DNA of 64,000 bases from assembly GCA_041913905.1 (NCBI GenBank), contig JAYSEK010000024.1, forward strand, positions 1 through 64,000, in the 5' to 3' direction. The notes under the pieces were generated by a model. It made no database searches and was not told where the DNA came from. It saw only the letters and a program-made list of their open reading frames with translations. The number at the start of each line of letters is the position of its first letter. The stretch's first letter is position 1. The stretch comes from Roseateles_B sp041913905 (GTDB lineage: Bacteria > Pseudomonadota > Gammaproteobacteria > Burkholderiales > Burkholderiaceae_C). The position numbers and the translations under genes were made by a program. Shown here in pieces: positions 32,581 through 41,574 of this stretch.

Positions 32581-33768
32581 TTATTCGAGCTGGGCCGCCT
32601 TGCCCAAGGCGCGGGTCACCGCGAGGTTGACCTCCTGGATGCCCAGCATCAAGGCGTCGGCGCTGCTGCGGAAGTCGAAGGCCGATCCGTTCTCGATGGC
32701 ATGGACCAGGTCCAGGTAGGGCTTGTAGGGCCCGCTTTGCTCGACGAGCGCCTGGCGCACGCGCTCGGGCACCGGGATGGACTGCAGCAGCTTGTCGAAG
32801 GGCTGCTTGAGCATGTGGTCCAGCAGCGAGAAGAGGCCGCAGATGAACATCTCGTCACGCATCTCGGATTCGCTCATGCCCTTGGCCAGCTCTTCCATCA
32901 GCAAGCCGCGGCGCAAGGCGGCGTACATGATGGGCCGCATGGCGTGGTCCTTGCTGGCCGTGGCCAGCAGCAGGGCCAGCCAGCGCTTCAGGCGCGCATA
33001 GCCCAGCAGCATGATGGCGTGGCGGAAGGAGCTGACCTCCACCGGCAGCCCGAAGGCCGCCGAATTCATGTAGCGCAGCAGCTTGAAGGCCAGGCTCGGG
33101 TCGCGCTTGAGCGTCTGTTCCAGCCGTTCGACGTCGTCGCCCTGGTCCAGGCGCGACATCAGCTCGACGATGACCTGCAGGTCGGCCTGGATCTCCGGCT
33201 TGCCGGCGCCGGCGGGCGCCTCATAGGCCTCGGTGGCGGGGCTGCCGGTCACGCTGGCCGCGCCGAGCTTGAAGGCTTCGTCGATCTCGGCCGCGCCGCG
33301 GGCATTGCCGACCAGCACGTTCTTGCCCTGCAAGGCTGCCAGGCCCAGGCGGCGGGCGTCGTCCAGGTCCAGCTGCACGCGGCCGAAGGCGGCCCGCAGT
33401 TCAGGTGTAAGGGGATTGGCGCTGAGGCCTTTGAGCAGCAGGCCGGTGCCGTTTTTGCGGGCCGCCTGGATGGCCTCGGCAGCCTCGGGGCTGGTGCACA
33501 TGAAGGCCGGCCATTCGAGCTGGGCCTGGGCGGGCAGCGGCTGCACGGCCAAGCCTTGCAGGCCGGCCTCGCTCATCAGATTGAGTTGCAGGGGCTTGGG
33601 CGGTTCGCCAAAGGCCGGCGCCAGGGCGGCCAGCAGGGCGGCTCCATCCAGCGGCGCATCCGGGCGCAGCGGCAGGATGCTCAGGCGTGTGGCGGTGACC
33701 ATGCGCTGGGCGTCGACGACAGGCGCATAGCCGAGGGCCACTTGGCCCAGGATGGGGTGTTCACTCAT
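32581..33768 (-). CDS. HDOD domain protein with degenerate EAL-like N-terminus
   Basis: A 395-residue YuxH-type signalling protein. Residues about 1-190 resemble a decayed EAL barrel (VQLDLDDARRLGLAALQGKN, VLVGNARGAAEIDEAFKLGA) but have none of the EAL metal ligands, so no phosphodiesterase activity is expected. Residues about 195-390 form an HDOD domain (LLRYMNSAAFGLPVEVSSFR, HAIMLLGYARLKRW), a fold that keeps the HD helix bundle but lacks the HD catalytic pair and usually acts as a protein-interaction module. Its start is only 19 bases after flgL on the same strand, so it may belong to the flagellar operon. A role in motility or c-di-GMP signalling is inferred from that position. Confidence 0.9.
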   Translation of the reverse strand: MSEHPILGQVALGYAPVVDAQRMVTATRLSILPLRPDAPLDGAALLAALAPAFGEPPKPLQLNLMSEAGLQGLAVQPLPAQAQLEWPAFMCTSPEAAEAIQAARKNGTGLLLKGLSANPLTPELRAAFGRVQLDLDDARRLGLAALQGKNVLVGNARGAAEIDEAFKLGAASVTGSPATEAYEAPAGAGKPEIQADLQVIVELMSRLDQGDDVERLEQTLKRDPSLAFKLLRYMNSAAFGLPVEVSSFRHAIMLLGYARLKRWLALLLATASKDHAMRPIMYAALRRGLLMEELAKGMSESEMRDEMFICGLFSLLDHMLKQPFDKLLQSIPVPERVRQALVEQSGPYKPYLDLVHAIENGSAFDFRSSADALMLGIQEVNLAVTRALGKAAQLE

Positions 33769-33787
33769 GCGGGCGTTCTGCTCGGGG

Positions 33788-34999
33788 TCAGTTGCGTAGG
33801 TAGTCGAAGAGGGACATGCGCTGCACGGTCGCGTAGGCCTTGAGCGCCGCTTCGTAGCCCGTCTGCTGGTTCTGGAAGTCGGAGATGGCGCGGGTCATGT
33901 CAAGGTCTTCGGCGGCCGACTTCTCGGCTTCGTTGTACTGCTTCAGCGCGGCCAGTCGGTTCTCGGTGCCATCCAGATTGTTCAGGCGCTCGCCGACCTG
34001 GCTTCGCACATTCTGCAGGTTGGCAATGGAGGCGTCCAGGTCGCGGACGGACAGGACGTTGCTTTGCACGATCTGGATACCTGTTCTGTTGGTCTGGCGC
34101 AGGTCCGCGACGGCGCCGTCCAGCACGTCGAAGATTCGGAGCGTGCTGGATGCCGGCTGGATCTGGAATTCGTCGCCGTCGGTGGCTGTGCCCGACAGTG
34201 TCATGGACATTCCGTCGAACTCGATGCTCTTGCCCGAGGCAAAGGTGCCAGATGTCACAACACCGCCCGTTGTCGTGTCGGTGACGGTGTAGGTGGCGCC
34301 CGGGCCGGTGCCCGTGATGGAGATCTTGTAGGTGTCGCCCGTCAAGGCGGCCGGATTGATCACCCGGCCGGCGTCGATCCAGGACTTGGCCGGCGCGCCC
34401 GTGATGCTGTTGGGCAGGTCGGAGGTCACGAAGCTCCCGTTGCCGCTGCGGGCCTGCTCCCAGGTCATGCGGCCGTCGACGGTCAGGGGGAAGTTGTCCA
34501 GGTTGCCGGTCTGGATCTGGCCGGCGGAGCCGCTGTAGACCACGCCGGTGGCGGTGTCCAGGAAGGGCGGGTTGCCCGAGCCCTGGCCGGAGAACAGGTA
34601 GCCACCGCTGCCGTCGGCGCGGTTGGCGATGGACAGCAACTGGCCGCGCAGGCCTTCGATCTTGTTGGCCAGGCTGTTGCGCTCGGAGTCGCTGTAAGTG
34701 GCGTTGCCGGCGGCCACCATGGTTTCGCGGATCTGCTGCAGGATTTCGTTGGCGTCACCCAGCGCGCCTTCGATCAGGGTCATGCCATTGCGGCTGGCTT
34801 CCAGGGCGCGCTGGTTGGCGTCCACGCGCCCCATCGTGGCCAGCGCGCGCTCGGAGCGCGCGGCGCCGGTCGGGTCGTCGCTGGCGCGCTCCACGCGCTT
34901 GCCGGAAGTCAGCCGCTGCTGGGTCGCCTGCAGCCGCTCCTGGCGGGCCTGCAGATCAGTGATGCCGGCGTCGAAGACGTTGATGGTGGCGAGTCTCAT
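33788..34999 (-). CDS. flgL: Hook-filament junction protein FlgL (HAP3)
   Basis: Joins FlgK at the hook to the flagellin filament. It has 403 residues, within the family range. The N-terminal flagellin-like helix (MRLATINVFDAGITDLQARQ, TSGKRVERASDDPTGAARSE) and C-terminal helix (FQNQQTGYEAALKAYATVQR) are clear, with a beta-rich central part. AGGTATCCGC precedes the ATG. It is the distal structural gene of the flg run, 27 bases after flgK, and is followed closely by the HDOD gene. Confidence 0.97.
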   Translation of the reverse strand: MRLATINVFDAGITDLQARQERLQATQQRLTSGKRVERASDDPTGAARSERALATMGRVDANQRALEASRNGMTLIEGALGDANEILQQIRETMVAAGNATYSDSERNSLANKIEGLRGQLLSIANRADGSGGYLFSGQGSGNPPFLDTATGVVYSGSAGQIQTGNLDNFPLTVDGRMTWEQARSGNGSFVTSDLPNSITGAPAKSWIDAGRVINPAALTGDTYKISITGTGPGATYTVTDTTTGGVVTSGTFASGKSIEFDGMSMTLSGTATDGDEFQIQPASSTLRIFDVLDGAVADLRQTNRTGIQIVQSNVLSVRDLDASIANLQNVRSQVGERLNNLDGTENRLAALKQYNEAEKSAAEDLDMTRAISDFQNQQTGYEAALKAYATVQRMSLFDYLRN

Positions 35000-35026
35000 G
35001 CGGATACCTCTTCAGGCGTGGGTGCT

Positions 35027-37027
35027 TCAGCGCTGGGCCAGCGTCAGCAGTTCGGCAAAGACGGTCTGCGCCGTCTGCAGCACCTTGGCCGCGGCCTGGT
35101 AGCCCTGCTGGTACTGCATCAGGCGCGCGGCCTCTTCGTCCAGGTTCACGCCGGCCTGGCCGGCACGGTTGGCCTCGGCATCGGCCGCCACGGCGCCGGA
35201 CACCTTGCTGAGGTACTGCGCACCCTGCACCCGCGAGCCGATTTCGGACATGGCGGCGGCGTAGGCGTCGTTGATGGTGGAGCCCGGAGCGATGGTCCCG
35301 TCGGGCAGCAGCCGCTGGCCGACGAAGGCTTCCTTCTGGATGTTCAGGAAGGCCTTGGCATTGCCGTTGTTGCTGGCGGGGAACTTGGTGGTCGTGATGT
35401 CCACGGCATCGCCCACCTTGGGAACGCCGGCGAGGCTGAGCTCGAAGCCGAGGTCGATGGGAGGTACCGCCGTGGGCTGGTTGCCGATCGGCGTGCCGGG
35501 CGTCCAGGTGCCGGTGAGCGTGCTGCTGTCTGCCAGCGTGAGCGTGTAGTCCACGCCATTGGGAACGGTGGCGCTGGGCGATCCGAACACCAGCCGGGCA
35601 GGTGTCTTGCTGAGGTCGAGCTTGTTGTTGACCGCGTACATGGCGTCGACGCTGATCGTGCCCTTGTTGTTCACGTCGGTGGTGGCGCTGACGGGCGATG
35701 CCGCGGCGATGCCGGTCGTCTGGTCCAGCGAGCGCCGCATGCCCACCGAGGCCTGCGTCACCGGTTGCAGCAGGAAGGTGTCGGTGGGGGCCAGCGGGCT
35801 GCCGATCAGGTCGATCTTGAAGCCGTCCACCGTGTCGCCATCGGCCACCGTTCGCACGAGGCCGTCGGAGAGCCGGGTCAGCTTGTAGTTGCCGGGGCTT
35901 GCGGCGTCCGGCTCCAGCCGGTAGGAGCTGGCTTGCACCATCGAGGCGTTCGTGATGGTCAGCTGAATCTTGGCCGAGAAGGTGCCGTCGGGGTTGCGCG
36001 CGTTCGTGTCGGCCGGCAGGGCCAGCGGCGGCGCAATGGCGAAGATGGGGTTGCCGGCGCCAGGCGGGTTGGTCTGGGTCCAGCCAAGCGCCTGCTGGTC
36101 GTTCACGCGGGTTACCAGCGCCGTGGCGATCTGCCCGAGCAGATTGCGCGCATCCTCGATGTCATGGTTCTGGTACTTCATCAAGGCGCTCAGCGATCCC
36201 CCCGACAGGATGTTCTCGTCGAGCTTGCGGGTGCCGCTGGCATCCACGATGCTGATGCTGGCCTTCATGGGATCGTAGGCGTCGGTGCTGACCTGCAGCG
36301 GTTGCGCGTCCGCGCCCAGCACCAGCCGTTGGCCGCCACCAATGAAGATGCCCACGCTGCCGTCGGATTGAGAGAGCGTCGTGACGGCCACGTACTGGCT
36401 GAGCTGGTTGATCAGCTGATCGCGCTTGTCCAGCAGGTCGTTGGCGGTGTGGCCGTTGCCGATGGAGCGCGAGACCTGGTCGTTGGCCGCCGCGATCTGC
36501 TTGGAGAGCTGGTTGATGACGTCGACCGTGGCCTTCATGTCGCTGACCACGCCCGCCTGCAGCTGCTGCAGCTGCTGGCCGGCGGCAGCGAAGCGGGCGG
36601 CCAATTCCTGCGCTCTGCCCAGCACCACCTGCCGGGCGGAGGGGTCGTTGGGGCGGCTCGTGACGTCGACCATGGCGTTGAGGAACTGGCTGGAGGCATA
36701 GCCCAGGCCCTGGTCACCGGTCGGGAACAGCTTTTCCAACTGCGTGAGCTGCTCCAGGTGCGTCTGGTCCATGTATGCCGTCGACTTGGTGGTGGCGGCA
36801 TTGGCCGTCAGGAAGGCGTTGTAGGAGCGCGTGACGGTCTCGACGATCACACCCTTGCCGAAGTAGCCGGCGCCGGTGTACTGGCCCTCGGGCGTCGTCA
36901 GCTGCACCGACTGGCGCGAGTAGCCCTGCGTGTTGGCGTTCGCGATGTTCTGGCCGATGACCTGCAGCGCCGCCTGGTTGGCGAACATGGCCCGCATGCC
37001 CAGCGACATCAGTGCGGAGTTGCCCAT
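35027..37027 (-). CDS. flgK: Hook-filament junction protein FlgK (HAP1)
   Basis: First hook-associated protein, capping the hook after FlgD leaves. It has 666 residues. The N-terminus (MGNSALMSLGMRAMFANQAA, then LQVIGQNIANANTQGYSRQS) carries the axial-protein motif, and the C-terminus (DEEAARLMQYQQGYQAAAKV) is the conserved FlgK end. The centre is an enlarged variable domain rich in Thr, Asp and Gly, longer than in E. coli FlgK. It sits between flgJ and flgL with short gaps and no separate sigma-28 promoter, so it probably reads through from the rod/hook operon. Confidence 0.97.
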   Translation of the reverse strand: MGNSALMSLGMRAMFANQAALQVIGQNIANANTQGYSRQSVQLTTPEGQYTGAGYFGKGVIVETVTRSYNAFLTANAATTKSTAYMDQTHLEQLTQLEKLFPTGDQGLGYASSQFLNAMVDVTSRPNDPSARQVVLGRAQELAARFAAAGQQLQQLQAGVVSDMKATVDVINQLSKQIAAANDQVSRSIGNGHTANDLLDKRDQLINQLSQYVAVTTLSQSDGSVGIFIGGGQRLVLGADAQPLQVSTDAYDPMKASISIVDASGTRKLDENILSGGSLSALMKYQNHDIEDARNLLGQIATALVTRVNDQQALGWTQTNPPGAGNPIFAIAPPLALPADTNARNPDGTFSAKIQLTITNASMVQASSYRLEPDAASPGNYKLTRLSDGLVRTVADGDTVDGFKIDLIGSPLAPTDTFLLQPVTQASVGMRRSLDQTTGIAAASPVSATTDVNNKGTISVDAMYAVNNKLDLSKTPARLVFGSPSATVPNGVDYTLTLADSSTLTGTWTPGTPIGNQPTAVPPIDLGFELSLAGVPKVGDAVDITTTKFPASNNGNAKAFLNIQKEAFVGQRLLPDGTIAPGSTINDAYAAAMSEIGSRVQGAQYLSKVSGAVAADAEANRAGQAGVNLDEEAARLMQYQQGYQAAAKVLQTAQTVFAELLTLAQR

Positions 37028-37070
37028 GGTTCAGTCCTCGATTCCGTTGGCGGGGAGCGGTGCCTGCCGC

Positions 37071-37931
37071 TCAGGCCATGGCGCGCTGCACGCGCACCGT
37101 GGTGTGGATGGTTCTGGCCAGCTTGACGGCGTACTCGGGGTCGGTGGCGTAGCCGGCCTTCTGCAGGCCCTGGGCGAAGGTCTCGGCGTTGCCGCTGCCG
37201 GCCTTGGCGACCACGTCCTTGTAGCGCTCGTTGTTGCTCAGCAGCTTGGCATAGTCCTTGAAGGCCTCCGCGTAGTTGTCGTAGGCGCGGAACTTGGCGG
37301 TTACTTTTTGCAGGCGGCCGTCGATGTATTCGGTGGTCTGCACTTCGGTGGTCTTGCCGGTCCAGCCCGGCGTGGCCTTGATGCCGAAGATGTTGTGCGA
37401 GCTGCTGCCGTCCTTGTTGAGGATCTCGCGCCGTCCCCATGCGGACTCATGGGCGGCCTGGGCGATCATGAAGGAGGCCGGGATGCCGGTGCTGGCCTGC
37501 GCCTCCTTGGCGGCGGCGTCGTGCTTGAGGATGAAGTCCTGCACATGCGGCGCCACGTTCTTCTTCGCGAGCTGCGGCAAGGCCTGCACGCCCGCGGTCT
37601 TGTCGGCTTCTCCGCCGATGCCCATCTGACGCTGCAGCTGGCGGCTGATGGCCTCGGACAGACCGCCGGGCAGGCCGGTCATCTTGGCGGCGAACTGCTG
37701 GTCCAGCATCTCGGTCCCCATCTGAGAGCCGGCGTTGTCCAGCATGCCCGAGGACAGCGTGGCGGCGCGCATGCTCTTCATCACCTCCTGCATGAAGAGC
37801 GATTCGAACTGCTTGGCCGTCTCGCGGATCTGGCTCTTGGGGTCGCGCGCGGCCGCCGAACGCAGGGCCTCCAGCGAGCGGGTGTCGGTGCTCAGGCTGT
37901 TGCCGCTGAGCGTGGGCGGATTGAATCGCAT
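37071..37931 (-). CDS. flgJ: Rod-capping flagellar muramidase FlgJ
   Basis: Bifunctional rod cap and peptidoglycan hydrolase that opens the cell wall for the rod. It has 286 residues from the ATG at 37931 (MRFNPPTLSGNSLSTDTRS), with GAGGAGACC just upstream. Residues 1-120 are the rod-scaffolding part (KQFESLFMQEVMKSMR). Residues about 135-286 are the glucosaminidase-type domain with its catalytic glutamate in AAHESAWGRREI (about residue 163) and YDNYAEAFKDYAKLL. The full fused form is present. A palindromic repeat separates it from flgI. Confidence 0.96.
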   Translation of the reverse strand: MRFNPPTLSGNSLSTDTRSLEALRSAAARDPKSQIRETAKQFESLFMQEVMKSMRAATLSSGMLDNAGSQMGTEMLDQQFAAKMTGLPGGLSEAISRQLQRQMGIGGEADKTAGVQALPQLAKKNVAPHVQDFILKHDAAAKEAQASTGIPASFMIAQAAHESAWGRREILNKDGSSSHNIFGIKATPGWTGKTTEVQTTEYIDGRLQKVTAKFRAYDNYAEAFKDYAKLLSNNERYKDVVAKAGSGNAETFAQGLQKAGYATDPEYAVKLARTIHTTVRVQRAMA

Positions 37932-37990
37932 ATCAGGTCTCCTCGGCGACATCCCGCATCGTGGATGCAGGGCACCGTTCGAGCCGAGCG

Positions 37991-38055
37991 GCATCCGAGG
38001 ATCCGGCTTTGCCGGGCCTACGGATGCGCCCCCTCGAGGGGGCTGGCGAAGCCAG
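37991..38055. repeat. Palindromic repeat element between flgI and flgJ
   Basis: GCATCCG/CGGATGC (37991-37997 and 38021-38027) enclose CCGGC-TTT-GCCGG. A perfect 16-base palindrome GCCCCCTCGAGGGGGC (38028-38043) and a CTGGC-GAA-GCCAG hairpin (38043-38055) follow. The CCCCCTCGAGGGGG core resembles the CACCCCCCGAGGGGGTG unit between flhD and flhC, so both belong to a family of intergenic palindromes. Similar elements are known from Burkholderiales genomes. Confidence 0.75.
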
Positions 38056-38069
38056 TAGGGGGTGGGCCA

Positions 38070-39176
38070 TCAGATCACCTCCAGCTCGGCATTGAGCGCG
38101 CCGGCGGTCTTCATCGCTTGCAGGATTGCCAGCAGGTCCTGCGGCGTCGCGCCCAGCGCGCTGAGCGCCTTGACCACGTCCGAAAGCTTGGCGCTGGCGG
38201 GCAACTGGATCAAGGGGCCAGGCTCCTGGCGGATCGCGATATCGGTTTTTTCTGTCACCACCGTCTGTCCGCCGGAGAGCGCGCTGGGCTGGCTGACCTG
38301 GGGCGTGCTGGTGATGGTGACCGACAGGCTGCCGTGGGCCACCGCGCAACTGCCGATGGTCACCGCCTGGTTCATCACCACCGAGCCGGTGCGGGCGTTG
38401 ATCACCACGCGGGCGGCGGGGGCCGACATCTCGATGGGCAGCTCTTCCAGATCGGCCAGGAAGGCCACACGCTCATCGCTGTCGGCGGGAGCCTTGACGC
38501 GCACCACGCGGCCGTCCAGGGCCTGGGCCACGCCGGCTCCCTTGGCCTTGTTGATGGCGCGCGCCACGGCGCGGGCGGTGGCGAAGTCGGCGGCATTCAG
38601 GTCCAGCTGGATCGCGTCGCCCAGGGCCAGGGGTGTGGGCACGGCGCGCTCCACGGTGGCGCCGCCGGGAATGCGACCGGCGCTGAGATGGTTGATCTGA
38701 ACCTTGGCGCCGCCGGCCGAGGCACCGGCGCCACCGACGACGAGGTTGCCCTGGGCCATGGCGTAGATCTGGCCGTCGGCGCCGCGCAGGGGCGTGGCGA
38801 TCAGCGTGCCGCCGCGCAGGCTCTTGGCATTGCCGATGGAGGACACGGCGATGTCCAGGGTCTGCCCGGGCTGGGCGAAGGGAAGCAGCTGGGCCGTCAC
38901 CATCACCGCCGCGATATTGCGCGGCTGCATGGTCACGCCCTGCGGCAGGATGACGCCGAACTGCTGCAGCATGGCCTGCAGGCTCTGGCCGGTGAAGGGG
39001 GCCTGGGTGGTCTGGTCGCCGGTGCCGTCCAGCCCCACGATCAGGCCGTAGCCGGTGAGGGCGTTGGAGCGCACGCCCTGGACGGCAGCCACTTCCTTGA
39101 GGCGCACCGCCTCGGCCGGAGCCGCCGCGAACAACAGGGCGGCAAGCAGGAATCGCAGGACGGTGGTGGTGGACAT
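38070..39176 (-). CDS. flgI: Flagellar P-ring protein FlgI
   Basis: Forms the periplasmic peptidoglycan ring around the rod. It has 368 residues. A Sec signal peptide is visible (MSTTTVLRFLLAALLFAAAP-AEA). The mature protein begins VRLKEVAAVQGVRSNALTGY and includes GLDGTGDQTTQAPFTGQSLQ, a conserved FlgI segment; the end LLAILQAMKTAGALNAELEVI matches the family C-terminus. It lies between flgH (42-base gap) and flgJ (138-base gap). Confidence 0.97.
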   Translation of the reverse strand: MSTTTVLRFLLAALLFAAAPAEAVRLKEVAAVQGVRSNALTGYGLIVGLDGTGDQTTQAPFTGQSLQAMLQQFGVILPQGVTMQPRNIAAVMVTAQLLPFAQPGQTLDIAVSSIGNAKSLRGGTLIATPLRGADGQIYAMAQGNLVVGGAGASAGGAKVQINHLSAGRIPGGATVERAVPTPLALGDAIQLDLNAADFATARAVARAINKAKGAGVAQALDGRVVRVKAPADSDERVAFLADLEELPIEMSAPAARVVINARTGSVVMNQAVTIGSCAVAHGSLSVTITSTPQVSQPSALSGGQTVVTEKTDIAIRQEPGPLIQLPASAKLSDVVKALSALGATPQDLLAILQAMKTAGALNAELEVI

Positions 39177-39218
39177 GATGGTCGCAAGGGAAGCCTTGCG
39201 ACCGATTTTGCGAAAACT

Positions 39219-39899
39219 TTAGACCGGCGAAAGACTCAAAAAGAAACGCGACAGCCAGCCTATTCCGTGGGCCTCGGCCGGTGCACCGCGGCCGCGCTGC
39301 TCGATGCGCACGTTGGCGATGGCCGTCGAGGGAATGGTGTTGCCCTGCTGGATGGCGCGCGGGTCCACCTGGCCCGAGAAGCGCAGCACGTCGACGTTCT
39401 GGTTCACCCCGATCTGCTTCTCCGCGATGATCAACAGGTGCCCGTTGGGCAGCACGGCCGTCACGATGGCCGTGACCGTGCCGGTGAATTCGTTGGTGTT
39501 CTGGTTGGCGCCCTTGCCGGCCGATTTGTTGGCCGAGGTGCCGCCCACCGACGCCCGCCCGAAGCTGTTGCTGCTGACGCCTGGCAGCGCGGTCAGGCTG
39601 CCGCTCAAATCCCCGCTCTTGGCCAGTTCGCTGGTGGACGACTGGCTGGCGCTGACCTTCTCGGCAATCTGCACCGTCAGCGTGTCGCCCACCAATCGTG
39701 CGCGATGGTCCTCGAAGAGCGGCCGGTAGCTGGCCGCCTGGTAGATGGCGCCGTTGAGCGCCGGCTGGGGCGCGACGGCGGGCAGCTGCACCACCGGGGT
39801 GTTCTGCATCTCGACCTGGGGCATTTTCAGCGTGCTGGCGCAGCCGCCCAGCAGGGCCAGCGTCGTCAGCAGGGGCAGGGCGGTGTAGGGCGCGCGCAT
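39219..39899 (-). CDS. flgH: Flagellar L-ring lipoprotein FlgH
   Basis: Outer-membrane ring subunit. It has 226 residues from the ATG at 39899 (MRAPYTALPLLTTLALLGGC), chosen over an upstream ATG because GAGAGG is correctly spaced and a standard lipoprotein signal results; the lipobox is LGGC with Cys20. ASYRPLFEDHRARLVGDTLT, ASQSSTSELAKSGD and LPNGHLLIIAEKQIGVNQ are FlgH signatures. It is placed between flgG and flgI as in most flg operons. Confidence 0.97.
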   Translation of the reverse strand: MRAPYTALPLLTTLALLGGCASTLKMPQVEMQNTPVVQLPAVAPQPALNGAIYQAASYRPLFEDHRARLVGDTLTVQIAEKVSASQSSTSELAKSGDLSGSLTALPGVSSNSFGRASVGGTSANKSAGKGANQNTNEFTGTVTAIVTAVLPNGHLLIIAEKQIGVNQNVDVLRFSGQVDPRAIQQGNTIPSTAIANVRIEQRGRGAPAEAHGIGWLSRFFLSLSPV

Positions 39900-39950
39900 G
39901 GGGAACCTCTCAATCGCTGCGGTCAAGGCTCAGGGCTCAAGACTCAGGGC

Positions 39951-40733
39951 TTAGATTTGCGCCAGCTTCTGCAGCATCTGGTCGGAGGTCTGCACGGCCT
40001 TGGAGTTCAGTTCATAGGCCCGCTGGGTCTGGATCATCTGCACGAGTTCCTCGACCACGTTGACGTTGGAGGTCTCCACGAAGCCCTGCTGGATGGCGCC
40101 CATGCCGTTGGCATTGGGTGCCCCCGCATTGGGCGTGCCGGAGGACGCGGTCTCGGCGAAGAGGTTCTGGCCCTTGGGCTCCAGACCGGCCGGATTCACG
40201 AAGTTGGCCAGCTGGATCTGCCCCAGGGTCTGCAGCTGGGTCTGGCCGGGCAAGGCCACGCTCACCGTCCCGTCCTGGCCGATCGTGACGCTCTGCGCAT
40301 TGGCCGGCACCGTGATGCCCGGCATCACGGTGTAGCCGTTGTTGGTCACGATCTGGCCGTTGGCATCGAGCTGGAAGCCGCCATCGCGGGTGTAGGCCGT
40401 GGTGCCGTCGGGCATCTGGACCTGGAAGAAGCCGTTGCCCTTGATGGCCAGGTCGAAGTTGCCGGTCGTCTGCTGCAGGCTGCCCTGGCTGAAGTTGCGC
40501 GAGGTGGCCACGGTGCGCACGCCCAGGCCCAGCTGCAGACCGGTCGGGAGCTGGGTCTGCTCGGTGGTGTTGGCACCGCTTTGCCGCAGGTTCTGGTAGA
40601 TCAGATCCTCGAACACCGCGTGGCTGCGCTTGAAGCCGTTGGTGCCCACGTTGGCCAGGTTGTGGGAGATGTTGTCCAGCTGCGTCTGCTGGGCCTCCAT
40701 GCCGGTCTTGGCGATCCAGAGGGAGCGAATCAT
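39951..40733 (-). CDS. flgG: Distal rod protein FlgG
   Basis: Distal rod subunit with the usual 260-residue length. The N-terminus MIRSLWIAKTGMEAQQTQLD and the motif ISHNLANVGTNGFKRS are diagnostic, and the C-terminus LVQMIQTQRAYELNSKAVQT is shared by rod/hook axial proteins. It follows flgF with a 27-base gap. No anomalies are seen. Confidence 0.98.
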   Translation of the reverse strand: MIRSLWIAKTGMEAQQTQLDNISHNLANVGTNGFKRSHAVFEDLIYQNLRQSGANTTEQTQLPTGLQLGLGVRTVATSRNFSQGSLQQTTGNFDLAIKGNGFFQVQMPDGTTAYTRDGGFQLDANGQIVTNNGYTVMPGITVPANAQSVTIGQDGTVSVALPGQTQLQTLGQIQLANFVNPAGLEPKGQNLFAETASSGTPNAGAPNANGMGAIQQGFVETSNVNVVEELVQMIQTQRAYELNSKAVQTSDQMLQKLAQI

Positions 40734-40760
40734 GGCGGGGTCCTTCTCAAGCCGAACGCG

Positions 40761-41495
40761 TCAGCTGTTGCTGGACAGCAGCTTGGCGCTGGTCTGTCCC
40801 TGGGTCTGGGCAATCTGCAGCAGCTTCATCTGCTGCTCGAACTGGCGCGCGGCGGCGATCATGCTGACCATGGTCTCGACGGCACTGACGTTGGATCCTT
40901 CCAGCGCCCCGTCCTGCAGGCGGGCGCTCTGGTCGGCGGGCAGGTCGCCGTTGGCGGCGCGGAACAGGCCGTCGGCGCCGCGGGTCAGCGGTGTCTCGGC
41001 GGTGGGCGTCACCAGCTTGAGCCGGCCGATGGCGGTGGGCTTGCCGGTGGCACCCTTGGCGGTGATGGTGCCGTCGCTGCCGATGCTGAGCTCGCTGTTG
41101 GGCGGCACGTTGATGGGGCCGCCGTCACCCAGCACCTGCAGGCCGTTGCGCAGCACCAGCAGGCCTTCGCTGCTGACGTCCAGCGAGCCGGCGCGCGTGT
41201 AAGCCTCGGTGCCGTCCAGGCCTTGCACGGCCAGCCAGGCGTTGTCACGCATGGCGACGTCCAGATTGCGGCCCGTGGCGCTGATCACGCCGGGATCGGG
41301 GTTGTAGCCGATGGTGGTTTCCAGCGCGTAGGCCCGCGTGCTGGCGCCGTCGCCGCGCACGGGCACGGCGCGAAACGCCGCCAGCTCGGCGCGGAAGCCG
41401 TTGGTGGAGACGTTGGCGAGGTTGTTGGCCAGCACGTCCTGGCGCTGCATGGCGGCCTTGGCGCCGGCCATTGACAGGTAGATCATGCGGTCCAT
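40761..41495 (-). CDS. flgF: Proximal rod protein FlgF
   Basis: Proximal rod subunit of 244 residues from the ATG at 41495 (MDRMIYLSMAGAKAAMQRQD), supported by AGGAG eight bases upstream; an earlier possible start lacks this. VLANNLANVSTNGFRAELAA is the conserved axial motif. The C-terminal VETMVSMIAAARQFEQQMKL block is present. It is shorter than FlgG as usual, and lies between flgE and flgG. Confidence 0.97.
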   Translation of the reverse strand: MDRMIYLSMAGAKAAMQRQDVLANNLANVSTNGFRAELAAFRAVPVRGDGASTRAYALETTIGYNPDPGVISATGRNLDVAMRDNAWLAVQGLDGTEAYTRAGSLDVSSEGLLVLRNGLQVLGDGGPINVPPNSELSIGSDGTITAKGATGKPTAIGRLKLVTPTAETPLTRGADGLFRAANGDLPADQSARLQDGALEGSNVSAVETMVSMIAAARQFEQQMKLLQIAQTQGQTSAKLLSSNS

Positions 41496-41574
41496 GGCGA
41501 GGCTCCTGGTTCGGCACACGCGGCCCCGGCGTCTTCCGGCGCGGGCGTGTGCGAAGCGCGTCGGGCGTGGTTCA

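Noticed and set aside
36930..41474. A 1514-residue plus-strand reading across the flg operon
   Set aside because: It is fully antisense to flgK-flgF and shows only biased His/Gly/Ala/Val repeats without domains. Similar antisense readings over other genes are also left out.
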